Below are positions 1 to 8,107 of a stretch of DNA of 34,616 bases, piece after piece. Position 1 is the first letter of the stretch, and the number at the start of each line of letters is the position of its first letter. The translations under genes and the position numbers were made by a program. Below the pieces are notes generated by a model. The model did not search any database, was not told where the DNA came from, and saw only the letters and a list, made by a program, of their open reading frames with translations. Source of the DNA: Verrucomicrobia bacterium ADurb.Bin070 (GTDB lineage: Bacteria; Verrucomicrobiota; Kiritimatiellia; RFP12; UBA1067); NCBI GenBank assembly GCA_002071025.1, contig MWEJ01000007.1, forward strand, positions 1-34,616, given 5' to 3'.

Positions 1-786
1 CAGCGTCGTACCGTAGACCTGCGCGTTGGGGAAGGCTTTTTTGACCGTCTCGATCATGCCCTTGAACCCGTCGATCTTGGCCTTGATATCTTTGCCGCCC
101 GCTTCGGGCCCCTTCACGCCGAGGCAGAGCTGGAAATCTTCCTCATTGCCCACGAGGATATCCGCCACACTGGCGATTTCGGTGAAGATTGCGGAGAGAT
201 CCTGTTCGCGTCCTTTCCAGAATGACGCGCGGTAATTGAGGTCAAACGAGATCTTGGTGCCATACTTCTTGGCGGCGCGCGCCAGCTCAAGGCAGAACGC
301 GCTGGTCTCGGGCGAAAGGGCGCCGATCAGGCCAGACAAATGCACGATCTGCACGCCCTCCTGGCCGAAGATGCGGTCCAGGTCGAAATCCTTGACATTG
401 AGTGTGCGCCCCACTTCGCCGGCGCGGTCATTCCAGACGCGCGGGCCACGCGAGCCCAATCCGCTGTCGGCGATATTAATCTGGTGGCGGAAGCCCCAGG
501 GGCCGCCCTGGTCGACTTCAACGCCTTCGTAATCCATGTGACGGCCGCGCAGATTGTCCTTGATAAGCTGGGCGATCGGACTGCCCTTGACAAAGGTGGT
601 CAGCACTTTGACCGGCATACCCAGATAGGCCGCCACGCTGGCAACGTTGGTTTCGGCGCTGGTCGCCTGCATCATGAAGGCCCCACCGAGGTGCACCGGC
701 TGTCCATTGACGGGGGTGATGCGGATCCCCATGCTTGTCGGGACGAGCAGCGCATACTTGCAATTTTCTCTCAAATCAAGCGTCAT
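1..786 (-). CDS. kdgK: PfkB-family sugar kinase, probable 2-dehydro-3-deoxygluconokinase (partial, 3' end outside window)
   Basis: The frame is open for 262 codons from ATG at 786 to the left edge, so the C-terminus (including the expected GAGD catalytic motif) is not in view. PfkB (ribokinase-fold) kinases phosphorylate sugars with ATP; KDG kinase makes 2-keto-3-deoxy-6-phosphogluconate from uronate breakdown. What is seen: a substrate-binding N-terminal region with GGAFMMQATSAETNVA-like composition, an SFDLNYR stretch matching the FDxNYR motif of KdgK-type kinases, and the later GNEEDF motif usual in PfkB proteins. GGAGAG lies six bases before the ATG at 786; an in-frame ATG at 798 is possible but would overlap this Shine-Dalgarno site. 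A strong promoter lies at 870-898. The family is fairly certain, the exact sugar is inferred. Confidence 0.82.
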   Translation of the reverse strand, partial: MTLDLRENCKYALLVPTSMGIRITPVNGQPVHLGGAFMMQATSAETNVASVAAYLGMPVKVLTTFVKGSPIAQLIKDNLRGRHMDYEGVEVDQGGPWGFRHQINIADSGLGSRGPRVWNDRAGEVGRTLNVKDFDLDRIFGQEGVQIVHLSGLIGALSPETSAFCLELARAAKKYGTKISFDLNYRASFWKGREQDLSAIFTEIASVADILVGNEEDFQLCLGVKGPEAGGKDIKAKIDGFKGMIETVKKAFPNAQVYGTTL

Positions 787-869
787 GACACTCTCCATAC
801 TTCAACGTGTTCCATCAAAAAAAAACGCACATCGATCCACCACCATGCGCTCACGCATAGCGGGTCTCG

Positions 870-898
870 TTTATAACAACCCCCCTCCGCAAAGTCAA
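870..898 (-). promoter_or_regulatory. Sigma70-type promoter of the sugar kinase gene
   Basis: On the minus strand TTGACT (893-898) and TATAAA (870-875) are separated by exactly 17 bases, close to the sigma70 consensus. Transcription would begin near 863. The leader carries the inverted repeat ATGCG-CTCA-CGCAT (845-858) just past the start point, which could be an operator or small hairpin, and an A9-10 run at about 817-826. The rest of 787-1007 holds nothing else that I recognise. Confidence 0.6.
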
Positions 899-1007
899 GG
901 CGCCCCGGGACGGGTCGGGTGACGGGGACGGCACCGGACGCGGCCTGCGACACGCGGCCTGCGCAGGCTTGCCAGTCGCACGGTGCACCGGCTACCATGC
1001 TGATGTC

Positions 1008-1655
1008 ATGCTTATCTATTTGACACTGCCGCTGATCGTGGCTGCGGCCGCGCTGATCGCCGGGGCCACGCCCGCCACGTGGCTGGCGGCGGCGTTGGGC
1101 GCCGCGGCGGCTGCCTGGCGCGCCCGCCTGGCCGGCTCGGCCGGAACGCGCATGATCGTCACGCTGGACCCGCTGGCCCCGGACAGCCGACTGGTGCTGG
1201 CGGCCCTGCGCGAGGCGCTACGCCAGCTCGCCCGCACGCGCCATGTGGTTTCGCTGCGCACGGCTGCGTTCAGGGCCACGGCGCATCCCCGCCTGCACTT
1301 GAGCCTGAGCCGTGACGGCGACCTTGAAATCCATTGTGACGGCGCGCGCGTACAGCGCCTGCGGCAGCCAGGCATCTGGATCGCCGACCATCCGCTGCCG
1401 TTGAAGCTGCCCCGCGCGCACTGCCTGACCTTGCGCTTCACCCCGGCGGACGGCGGGCGGGTACGCGTCGCGCTGGCGGCGGCCGCCCCTTTATCCCGGC
1501 GCGGCTGGTTTGCCGTGGTGTTCGTGATCGCGGCGGCCTGCGTCTGCGATGCCGCCAGTGTGCTCGCCGGCGCGCTGGGCTTTGCCGCGCAGACCTATCT
1601 GCTCGAACACCACCCCGACCGTCCGCGCGATCAGCAGCAGGTCAAAGCGACGTGA
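1008..1655 (+). CDS. Membrane protein of unknown function
   Basis: A 215-aa protein is read from ATG 1008; a longer version from TTG 969 is possible but neither start has a clear ribosome site. I do not recognise the family. Residues 1-20 and about 22-38 are very hydrophobic and Ala-rich (two membrane segments or a hairpin), residues about 50-160 form a soluble domain with amphipathic helix and strand character, and about 170-195 is a third hydrophobic segment. Third codon positions are strongly G/C-rich as in neighbouring genes, which supports real coding. The last 165 bases run antisense to the end of the sugar transferase at 1491-2363, an unusually long convergent overlap. It could act with that envelope glycosyl enzyme, but this is only a position argument. 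Confidence 0.5.
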   Translation: MLIYLTLPLIVAAAALIAGATPATWLAAALGAAAAAWRARLAGSAGTRMIVTLDPLAPDSRLVLAALREALRQLARTRHVVSLRTAAFRATAHPRLHLSLSRDGDLEIHCDGARVQRLRQPGIWIADHPLPLKLPRAHCLTLRFTPADGGRVRVALAAAAPLSRRGWFAVVFVIAAACVCDAASVLAGALGFAAQTYLLEHHPDRPRDQQQVKAT

Positions 1656-2363
1656 CCGGTGGCAAAGATAATAGATGTCAAGCAGGCACATCGCATCAAA
1701 CGTGAGTCGGTTGCGCCCGGACACCTGCCAGAGCCCGGTCATGCCTGGCAACCCCTCCAAGCGCAGCGCGTGCGCCGGCTGCGTATAATGATCCTGATCG
1801 CTGGCCGGAAGCGGGCGCGGCCCGACGAGCCGCATCTCACCGCGTACGACATTCACGAGTTGCGGCAACTCGTCGACAAACGTGCGGCGCAGCAAGGCGC
1901 CCAACCGGGTCACGCGCGGGTCGCGCTCAAGCTTGAACAGCCGTCCACCCGTCCGACGACGGCGCTGCAGCCGGGCGTGCAGGGTCTCCGCCCGGCGGTC
2001 CATCGTGCGGAATTTATAGACTACGAAGGGGCGCCCTCTGAACCCGAAGCGCTCTTGCCGAAAGACAACCGGCCAACCGTCGCACAGCAACACCAGCAAC
2101 GCCGTCACCGTCAGCACCGGCAAGCAGAGCACCAACAGCAACAGAGCGGCCACTCGTTCCACACAGCCGCACGGCACGGGACCGGCAGGCCATCGAAACC
2201 GAAAACAGCCGTCGGTGTCCGGCCGGCAGCGCGCGTCATGAAGCAGCACCGGCGCACACTCCGCCGGCACCGCAGCGGTACCGTCCTCCCGAACGACCTC
2301 TGCGATGAAAGCCAGGACCTCCCCCTCCCGGGTCCCCTCTCCGGCTGTGAGCACTCTGGCCAT
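1491..2363 (-). CDS. Bacterial sugar transferase (undecaprenyl-phosphate sugar phosphotransferase, WcaJ/PglC type)
   Basis: A 290-aa protein. Family members move a sugar-1-phosphate from a nucleotide sugar to undecaprenyl phosphate at the inner membrane and so start exopolysaccharide or O-antigen repeat synthesis. Residues about 68-92 form the membrane hairpin, followed by the [40 protein letters not shown] and [12 protein letters not shown] motifs in family order; the DE pair is the catalytic signature. The first 65 residues have no family match that I see and replace the large CoA-binding-like N-terminus of full WcaJ. The conserved domain ends near 1581; about 29 extra residues run on to 1491. 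The start ATG at 2361-2363 has only a distant purine-rich stretch upstream, so the true start may be internal. No glycosyltransferases flank it. Confidence 0.82.
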   Translation of the reverse strand: MARVLTAGEGTREGEVLAFIAEVVREDGTAAVPAECAPVLLHDARCRPDTDGCFRFRWPAGPVPCGCVERVAALLLLVLCLPVLTVTALLVLLCDGWPVVFRQERFGFRGRPFVVYKFRTMDRRAETLHARLQRRRRTGGRLFKLERDPRVTRLGALLRRTFVDELPQLVNVVRGEMRLVGPRPLPASDQDHYTQPAHALRLEGLPGMTGLWQVSGRNRLTFDAMCLLDIYYLCHRSRRFDLLLIARTVGVVFEQIGLRGKAQRAGEHTGGIADAGRRDHEHHGKPAAPG

Positions 2364-2434
2364 ATTTGCTGACGAGTATCCGCCTTCCCTCTCTTCACTT
2401 CAAGCCCTGAATGAGCCCTCCCTGACGATTCTGT

Positions 2435-2463
2435 TTGCGGGCACGTACCTACTGGGCTATAGT
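2435..2463 (+). promoter_or_regulatory. Promoter TTGCGG-N17-TATAGT
   Basis: TTGCGG (2435-2440) and TATAGT (2458-2463) lie 17 bases apart, 35 bases before the start of the coiled-coil protein at 2499. The same pair of hexamers with the same spacing occurs before the lipoprotein gene at 5298-5326, which strengthens both calls. Confidence 0.5.
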
Positions 2464-2498
2464 GCCGCGTGTGTACAGCAGGAACCGGGAGATCGCGC

Positions 2499-3179
2499 AT
2501 GAAAGAAATTCTCTGCACACTCGCCGTCTGCCTGATGGTGGCTGCGGCTGTGCATACCAACCATTCCGTGGTCAGAGATGAGGGCCGCCGCACGCGCACC
2601 GCCTTGGCCAAGACATCAGAGCCGTCCACGCCGTCAGGCGAAAGCGACGGTGCCGTTGCCAAACGGCTGGACGCCGTGCTGAGCCAACTCACCGCGTGCA
2701 ACCGGCGCATCACCGCGCTGGAGGAAACGCTGGCCGCGTCTGACCGCGGCGCGGACAGCACGCGCAGCGTACGGAGCGACCTGAACGCCGTACGCCAAGA
2801 CCTCAAGTCGATCTCTGCTTCTCAAGCCCGCCTGACGGCAGTTCCGGGCTACTTGGCCGATCTGACCCGGTATCTCGATCACTCCTTCGCGCGTGTCGAG
2901 CAGGGCTTTGACGACGCGCGCATGCCCGAAGCGCTCGCCGTAGCGCTCGATGACCTGGCGCAGCGGCTCGATGCCATAGAAAGCCTCTTCGCCGCTCTCT
3001 ACGGGGCGCTAGGCATCGCGTTGGACCCGCAGGACGGCCAGCCGCTCGCCGAGACGCCGTCGCTGGACGCGCGCCTCAACCAACTGGCGGAGCAGAGCGA
3101 CCAAATCCGCAAGGACATCGAGGCGCTGCGCGACTGGATGACACCGCGCAACATCGACCCGGTCAAGCGGCCGCGCTGA
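2499..3179 (+). CDS. Membrane-anchored coiled-coil protein of unknown function
   Basis: The 226-aa protein starts at ATG 2499, preceded by GGGAG at a normal distance; an upstream in-frame start at 2469 lacks this site. Residues 1-20 form a hydrophobic signal or anchor segment (MKEILCTLAVCLMVAAAVH). Residues about 52-140 and 155-210 are rich in Leu, Gln, Glu, Arg and Asp with heptad-like spacing (for example AKRLDAVLSQLTACNRRITA), indicating long coiled coils. No enzymatic motif is visible. It is likely to face the periplasm as a monomer or dimer rod. It is transcribed alone from the promoter at 2435 and converges on the oxidoreductase gene that ends at 3184, leaving only four bases between the two stop codons. 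Confidence 0.7.
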   Translation: MKEILCTLAVCLMVAAAVHTNHSVVRDEGRRTRTALAKTSEPSTPSGESDGAVAKRLDAVLSQLTACNRRITALEETLAASDRGADSTRSVRSDLNAVRQDLKSISASQARLTAVPGYLADLTRYLDHSFARVEQGFDDARMPEALAVALDDLAQRLDAIESLFAALYGALGIALDPQDGQPLAETPSLDARLNQLAEQSDQIRKDIEALRDWMTPRNIDPVKRPR

Positions 3180-3183
3180 GTGT

Positions 3184-4452
3184 TCAACGGCGGAGGCCGG
3201 CGAGATCCGGCAGGAGCGACCGGTTCTCCGCCAGCAGGGCATCGAGCGTCACGCGCTCGCGCCGGGCAGCGGCTTCACGGCCGAGAATCGCGGTGAAATT
3301 GCTCTCGACCGCCCTCACGACCTGCTCGTTCGCGCAGTCGCCGGCATCAATCGCCTGACGAAACTCGTCGATGTTGGTGCGCACGCTGGCTTCGGGATTC
3401 GGCACCCCCCCGCTGAAGTGCCGCGGCCCGCCGCGCACGTAGGATTTGCCGGCATACGAGAGGCAGGCCGTGCCCTGCGTCCCTTGCAGCGAGGCCGTCA
3501 ACCGCCCGGTCTTAATCCAATCGTGGTAGGCGCCGAGAATGCCCTGGTGGCACCACATTGTGCCATCGTCGAAAAGATAAACGACGAGGCTGGAGTCACG
3601 CGCGTCGCCATGCACCGACGGCCGGAACGCGGCCGACGCGCCCAGCGCGGCGACCGGCGTTTTGCCCAGCGCCCAGACCACGGCATCCAGAATGTGGACG
3701 TCATAGTGCACCATGTAGTCACCGCCCAGCGCGACATCATTGCACCAAACCAGATCCTTCAGCCGGTTCTCGGCCGATGACTCCAGCGGCGGGTCTTGAT
3801 ACCCGTTGCCGCCAGCCCAGCCGGAGGAAAAGATCGTCTGCAGTTTGCCCAGCGCGCCGGTCCTGATGCGTTTCGCCACCTCCACATTCACCGGGTCGCG
3901 CGGCAACTGGTAGTCAGCCTGAAACACTCGTTTTTCACGCGTCGCCCGCGCCGCCAGACTTTTGATCGCGAGCGTGCCGGGCACGTCGATGGCCACCGGC
4001 TTGGCCATGTAAATGTGCAGTCCGGCGTCGAGCGCGGCTGCGGCATGTTGCGGAAAAAAGTACGGCGGCGTTTGTAGCACGACCGCCTCAACCCCGGACG
4101 TCACCAGGCGCTGATAGCCGTCCAGACCGGAAAAACAGGCGGCTGCCGGCACGCCGAGCTGCGCACCGGCGCGCGCCGCCCGTTCCGGAAAGTAATCGGC
4201 CACGGCGCCGAACGTGAAACCGCCGTGCGCGGTGAACAGGCTGCTGATCCACGTGCCGCGACCGCCACAGCCGATCAGTCCCAACTTGATTTTTTTGGCG
4301 TAGGACCGCGGGGCGGAGGGCGACAGCACGGTGCCGACGGGCTCCTGACCGCCCGCCACAGAGGCGGCGAGCGGCAGCGCGGTCATGCCCGCATGCGCCA
4401 AACGCAAAAATTCGCGCCGCCCGACCCCGTATCCGTTTGCTGTCGTGTTCAT
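3184..4452 (-). CDS. Tat-exported Gfo/Idh/MocA-family oxidoreductase
   Basis: This 422-aa protein belongs to the NAD(P)-dependent Gfo/Idh/MocA family, whose members oxidise or rearrange sugars and sugar acids. ATG 4452 is chosen because it places the twin-arginine signal (GRREFLRLA, residues 11-19) at the N-terminus; a longer frame to 4515 exists but would bury the signal. GLIGCGGRG (residues 58-66) is the Rossmann nucleotide-binding turn. The family EKP motif is seen as AKP (150-152), so the Glu is replaced. YDVHILD later in the chain matches the C-terminal substrate-side motif containing the usual histidine. It lies 62 bases downstream of the response regulator gene and is probably co-transcribed with it. 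Substrate unknown. Confidence 0.85.
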   Translation of the reverse strand: MNTTANGYGVGRREFLRLAHAGMTALPLAASVAGGQEPVGTVLSPSAPRSYAKKIKLGLIGCGGRGTWISSLFTAHGGFTFGAVADYFPERAARAGAQLGVPAAACFSGLDGYQRLVTSGVEAVVLQTPPYFFPQHAAAALDAGLHIYMAKPVAIDVPGTLAIKSLAARATREKRVFQADYQLPRDPVNVEVAKRIRTGALGKLQTIFSSGWAGGNGYQDPPLESSAENRLKDLVWCNDVALGGDYMVHYDVHILDAVVWALGKTPVAALGASAAFRPSVHGDARDSSLVVYLFDDGTMWCHQGILGAYHDWIKTGRLTASLQGTQGTACLSYAGKSYVRGGPRHFSGGVPNPEASVRTNIDEFRQAIDAGDCANEQVVRAVESNFTAILGREAAARRERVTLDALLAENRSLLPDLAGLRR

Positions 4453-4514
4453 GTTTGAAACGCCCCCGTGGCTCTTCGTGTCACCGCCCGCACCTGCGCC
4501 TGCACGGCGGCGCA

Positions 4515-5198
4515 CTACCAGCCGCCCACCCGCTGATACCCCAGCCAGCGGGCCACCGCCGCGTTTTTCGAACGCACGTGCAGCTTTTTATAAATACGCA
4601 GCACATAGGTATGAACCGTCGCAAAGGCGACATTCAATTTGTCTGCGATTTCCTTGTACGAGAAACCCTGCGCCAGTAGGTCAAGGACCTCCTTCTCGCG
4701 CGGCGCCAACTCGTCCGACTCGCCGCCGCCGGAAGCGGCCGCGCCGACGGGCATCGCCGGGGCGGCCGAGGGTGCCTGCGCGCGGAAGGCGTCCACCACC
4801 TTACGCGCCAATGCGCTGGTCATCGGCGCGCCGCCGCGGTGGATGTCACGGATCGCCGCCAGCAGGTCGCGCGCACGCGCCGGCTTGACAAGGTACCCGT
4901 GCGCGCCCGCCGCCAGGGCGCGGAAAAGATTGTTGGTGTCCTGGTAAACCGTCAGCATCACGATCTGCAACTCAGGCAGACGTTCCGACAACTGCCGTAC
5001 ACACTCGATGCCGTCCATGCCGGGCAGATTAATGTCCATCACCGCCACCTGCGGATGCAGGGCAGGCGCCTGCGCCAGCGCCTCCTCGCCCGAGCCGAAC
5101 GCGCCGACACAGGTACACTGGGGATCGCTGTTGACAATCTCCACGAGGCCGGAACGCAGCCGGTTGTCGTCTTCCACTATGATCACATCGATGGCCAT
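4515..5198 (-). CDS. NarL/LuxR-type response regulator
   Basis: A 227-aa two-domain regulator. The receiver domain (about 1-120) has the acidic pair D10-D11, phospho-acceptor D55 in VMDINLPGMDG, the conserved Thr in MLTVYQD and the Lys in YLVKPA. An Ala/Pro/Gly linker (about 145-170) leads to a C-terminal LuxR helix-turn-helix (LAPREKEVLDLLAQGFSYKEIADKL and on). It should dimerise and bind DNA when phosphorylated. ATG 5198 is preferred because GGGAG lies six bases upstream; the frame is open to 5219. No histidine kinase gene is adjacent, so it is an orphan within this window. The oxidoreductase at 3184-4452 follows in the same direction and the lipoprotein at 5372 is divergent; either could be a target. 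Confidence 0.9.
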   Translation of the reverse strand: MAIDVIIVEDDNRLRSGLVEIVNSDPQCTCVGAFGSGEEALAQAPALHPQVAVMDINLPGMDGIECVRQLSERLPELQIVMLTVYQDTNNLFRALAAGAHGYLVKPARARDLLAAIRDIHRGGAPMTSALARKVVDAFRAQAPSAAPAMPVGAAASGGGESDELAPREKEVLDLLAQGFSYKEIADKLNVAFATVHTYVLRIYKKLHVRSKNAAVARWLGYQRVGGW

Positions 5199-5297
5199 CA
5201 CACACTCCCGGCAACCCATCCAGACATTCGGCTCTCACAATAGCGTGATCTTTCCGGCAACGCAATTCCCAATTCTCCAATTGAACCGGGTTTGAGG

Positions 5298-5326
5298 TTG
5301 CGGGATCACCCCGGGATTTGTATAGT
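5298..5326 (+). promoter_or_regulatory. Promoter TTGCGG-N17-TATAGT
   Basis: TTGCGG (5298-5303) and TATAGT (5321-5326) are spaced by 17 bases and lie 46 bases before the lipoprotein start at 5372. The two hexamers are identical to those at 2435-2463 although the spacers differ, as expected for functional promoter elements. Confidence 0.55.
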
Positions 5327-5371
5327 ACAACCGATTTGTTCGGCTACGGAATAACAAGGAGTGATTTGACC

Positions 5372-6955
5372 ATGTACGTTTCGCTTCAATCGTTTGCGCG
5401 TATGGGCGCATCCTGTCTTGTCCTTGCCGGGTTCTGCCTGGTGCTGACGCCTGGCTGCAAACCCTCTGCCGAAAAGATTGCGGCACGCGAGGCGTTGCTG
5501 GGCCACGAAATCGAGCGCACGCTGGAGGAGGTGCAGCGCCTGCGGGCCGAGGAAAAAAACAACGAGGCGCTGACGGTGATCGAACGCGCGCTCGCCAATC
5601 CGAAGTATGCCGCGCACGCCGCGCGCTTTTTCACAGAAAAGATCGCCGCGCTGCTGGCGCAAAACCAAGACGCCGCCGCTCGTGCCGCCATTCTTGAGGC
5701 GTGGAAAAAAGCACCGGAATCGGCACGTGCCGTGTTCGGCAGCGTACACAACGCCTACCGCCAGATGAACCGCCATGCCGACATCCGCCACTGGTGCCGC
5801 GACCTGCTGGCGCGCGAAACCGGCCTGCCGGTCGACCTCCGTCAGCAGGTGTTGAACTGGCAACTCTCAGCCTCGCTGGCCATGGCAGACGCCGATCTCG
5901 CGCAGACTGACCTTGACAGCGTGGTCAGTGAATTGCCTGCAGACAAGGCCGCCCCTCTCGTGCAGCAAACGCTCGGAGGCCTGATCGACGGCGGCCAACA
6001 CACCTTGGCCAGCCGCCTGCTGCGTCACCTGCAGGCCAAAAATCTGGAAGCCGCCGCCTATCGCGACCTCTTGGTTTCTCTCACGCTGCGCTGCGTTCTG
6101 GCCGCGAAAAACTGGGACGACGCGCCCGCCGCGTTCGACGCCTGCGTCGTCCAGTTGCCGGACAGCACGCTCTACACGCTCTCGCGCACCTTTTTCACGT
6201 CGCTCCAGAAAAATGGGCGTAACGATCTGGTCGAACAGGCCAGCAAAAAAATGGTGTTTAACGCCATCGGCAAGACCAACGCGGTCAACTATGCGGCGCG
6301 CGTCTGGGTTGACACCGGCGTGGCTGCCAACCCGGGCGTGTTGCCCGAACGGCTCGACGCTTTGCTGACCGCCCAGATTTCGCCGGTGCAGGTCGGCAAC
6401 CTTTTCGACCGCTACTTTTACGAGATGGCTGAGCAGCTTACGATCATCCGCGCCCTCTGTACCGTCGGCGAAAGGATCCTCGCGTCCTGTTCCGACGAAA
6501 ATACGGTCAACTCCGTCAAGGTCAAGATTCTGGACGGCGCCTTCATTACCGAGAACTACGATCTTGCGGTGAGCATGCTGGAAAAGGGCATCCCCGGCAA
6601 AGACAAAGCGTGGCATGACATGTCACTGCCAAAGGTCAAGGCGCATCGCGCCATGGCCAAGAAGCAGCCGCGCGAAGCGGTGTCGTTTTTCCGCGAGTTT
6701 ATGAATGCCTGGCTCACCTCAGATCAAGAGGAGGAGTTCGACCCCACCAGCGGCATCGCCTACAGCCGCGAATGGATTTTGGGCCGCAACGCCAAACGCA
6801 TTGCCGGCATCCTCGACTCGATCCCGGACAAGGCCGAGGCGGACAAAGCGCGCGCCGAGGCTAAGGGCTACTTCAAGACCGCGCTCGAGAAGGCGGCCAA
6901 CGACCCGGCGGCTCTTAAACTGCTGCAGGAGGAGACCAAGGGGTTCCTCGACTAG
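5372..6955 (+). CDS. Putative lipoprotein with TPR-like helical repeats
   Basis: The 527-aa protein is read from ATG 5372, which has AAGGAG ten bases upstream; in-frame upstream codons reach 5318 but overlap the promoter. Residues 1-28 are a signal peptide ending in LTPGC, a lipobox-like site with Cys29 as the likely lipidated residue (Thr at -3 and Pro at -2 are not ideal). The remainder is almost wholly alpha-helical with alternating Ala/Leu-rich helices of TPR/SEL1-like spacing (for example LEEVQRLRAEEKNNEALTVI), usually a protein-binding scaffold. No catalytic motif is seen. It probably sits in the periplasm, anchored to a membrane, and is transcribed alone. Specific function unknown. Confidence 0.8.
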   Translation: MYVSLQSFARMGASCLVLAGFCLVLTPGCKPSAEKIAAREALLGHEIERTLEEVQRLRAEEKNNEALTVIERALANPKYAAHAARFFTEKIAALLAQNQDAAARAAILEAWKKAPESARAVFGSVHNAYRQMNRHADIRHWCRDLLARETGLPVDLRQQVLNWQLSASLAMADADLAQTDLDSVVSELPADKAAPLVQQTLGGLIDGGQHTLASRLLRHLQAKNLEAAAYRDLLVSLTLRCVLAAKNWDDAPAAFDACVVQLPDSTLYTLSRTFFTSLQKNGRNDLVEQASKKMVFNAIGKTNAVNYAARVWVDTGVAANPGVLPERLDALLTAQISPVQVGNLFDRYFYEMAEQLTIIRALCTVGERILASCSDENTVNSVKVKILDGAFITENYDLAVSMLEKGIPGKDKAWHDMSLPKVKAHRAMAKKQPREAVSFFREFMNAWLTSDQEEEFDPTSGIAYSREWILGRNAKRIAGILDSIPDKAEADKARAEAKGYFKTALEKAANDPAALKLLQEETKGFLD

Positions 6956-6966
6956 CACCTGAACGA

Positions 6967-8070
6967 CTAACCCCGCCTCCATCCTTCCACCAGCGCGGCG
7001 ATCGTTTCGAGCGCCTCTGATTCGGACACTGTTTTGAGCCGTTCACCCCGCACGTAGAGCGCATACCGCCCTTGACCGCCGGCCACGGCGATGTCGGCGC
7101 CCTTGGCTTCACCCGGCCCGTTCACGACGCACCCCATCACCGCCACATGCGGCCGCGGCGCGTCGGGATGCGCGCGATAAAACCGCTCCAGCCGATCCTC
7201 GACGCGCGTCGCCAACCCTGCCACATCCACGCGCGTGCGGCCGCAGGTCGGGCAGGACGTCACTGCCGCGCCCGGCGCCCTCAGCCCCACGCTGCGCAAC
7301 AGCTCCACGCCCACCCGCACCTCTTTCGCCGGCACGTCAGTGAGCGACACGCGGATCGTATCGCCGATGCCCTCCAACAGGAGAGCGCCCAGCGCCACAC
7401 AGGAGCGCACGGTACCGGGCAGGAACGTGCCGGCCTCGGTCACCCCGAGGTGCAGCGGGTAGACGGTGCGCGCCGACAGTAGGCGGTAGGCCGCAAGCGT
7501 GCGCGGCACGTCAGAGGCCTTGACCGAAATCTTGATCTCGTGATACGCCTCGGCTTCGAGCAGCGCGATATGGCGCAGGGCGCTTTCGACCAGCGCCTCA
7601 GCCGTGGCCGACCCATGCCGCGCCAAAATATCGGCCTCGAGCGAGCCTCCGTTCACGCCGATGCGGATCGGCACGCGGCGGCTGCGGGCCGCAGCCACCA
7701 CGGCGCGCACGCGCTCGGGCCCGCCAATGTTACCGGGATTGATGCGCAATCCGTCCGCGCCGGCCTCCAGTGCCGCGAGCGCGAGCCGGTGGTCGAAATG
7801 GATGTCTGCCACCAGCGGCAGCGGCGACAGGGCACGCACCCGCTTGAAGACGGCAGCCGCCTCCGCGTCCGGAACGGTCAGCCGCACAATGTCGCACCCC
7901 AAGTCGGCGGCCTCGCCGATCTGACCCAGCAACGCCTGAGCATCGTGCGGATCGGCGTTCGTCATGGTCTGCACGCTGACGGGCGCACCGCCGCCGATCG
8001 CCACCGCGCCTACGAAGATCTGGCGCGTCTCGCCGCGCGGACGCACCGTCGGTGTTGCATCAGTCTGCAT
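6967..8070 (-). CDS. ispG: 4-hydroxy-3-methylbut-2-enyl-diphosphate synthase (IspG/GcpE)
   Basis: IspG is the iron-sulfur enzyme that converts MEcPP to HMBPP in the MEP isoprenoid pathway. The 367-aa product has the N-terminal TIM-barrel part (VQTMTNADPHDAQALL, VADIHFDHRLAL, GLRINPGN) and the C-terminal 4Fe-4S part with the ligands in SCPTCGR and GCVVNGPGE. Length matches the classical short (non-plant) form. ATG 8070 is chosen because it aligns with known N-termini just before the RQIFVG strand; GTG 8103 is an alternative that sits four bases after the rseP stop. It is the last gene of the purA-uppS-cdsA-dxr-rseP-ispG cluster, so it is likely to be translated from the shared message and sits with dxr, another MEP gene. 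Confidence 0.95.
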   Translation of the reverse strand: MQTDATPTVRPRGETRQIFVGAVAIGGGAPVSVQTMTNADPHDAQALLGQIGEAADLGCDIVRLTVPDAEAAAVFKRVRALSPLPLVADIHFDHRLALAALEAGADGLRINPGNIGGPERVRAVVAAARSRRVPIRIGVNGGSLEADILARHGSATAEALVESALRHIALLEAEAYHEIKISVKASDVPRTLAAYRLLSARTVYPLHLGVTEAGTFLPGTVRSCVALGALLLEGIGDTIRVSLTDVPAKEVRVGVELLRSVGLRAPGAAVTSCPTCGRTRVDVAGLATRVEDRLERFYRAHPDAPRPHVAVMGCVVNGPGEAKGADIAVAGGQGRYALYVRGERLKTVSESEALETIAALVEGWRRG

Positions 8071-8107
8071 GGTGATTACGGCTCCGTTCTGCCGCCGCTC
8101 CACCGCG

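Noticed and set aside
3184-4515. Using the longest frame (start at 4515) for the Gfo/Idh gene
   Set aside because: It would place 21 polar and Gly/Arg-rich residues before the Tat signal and abut the response regulator stop codon; ATG 4452 is better.
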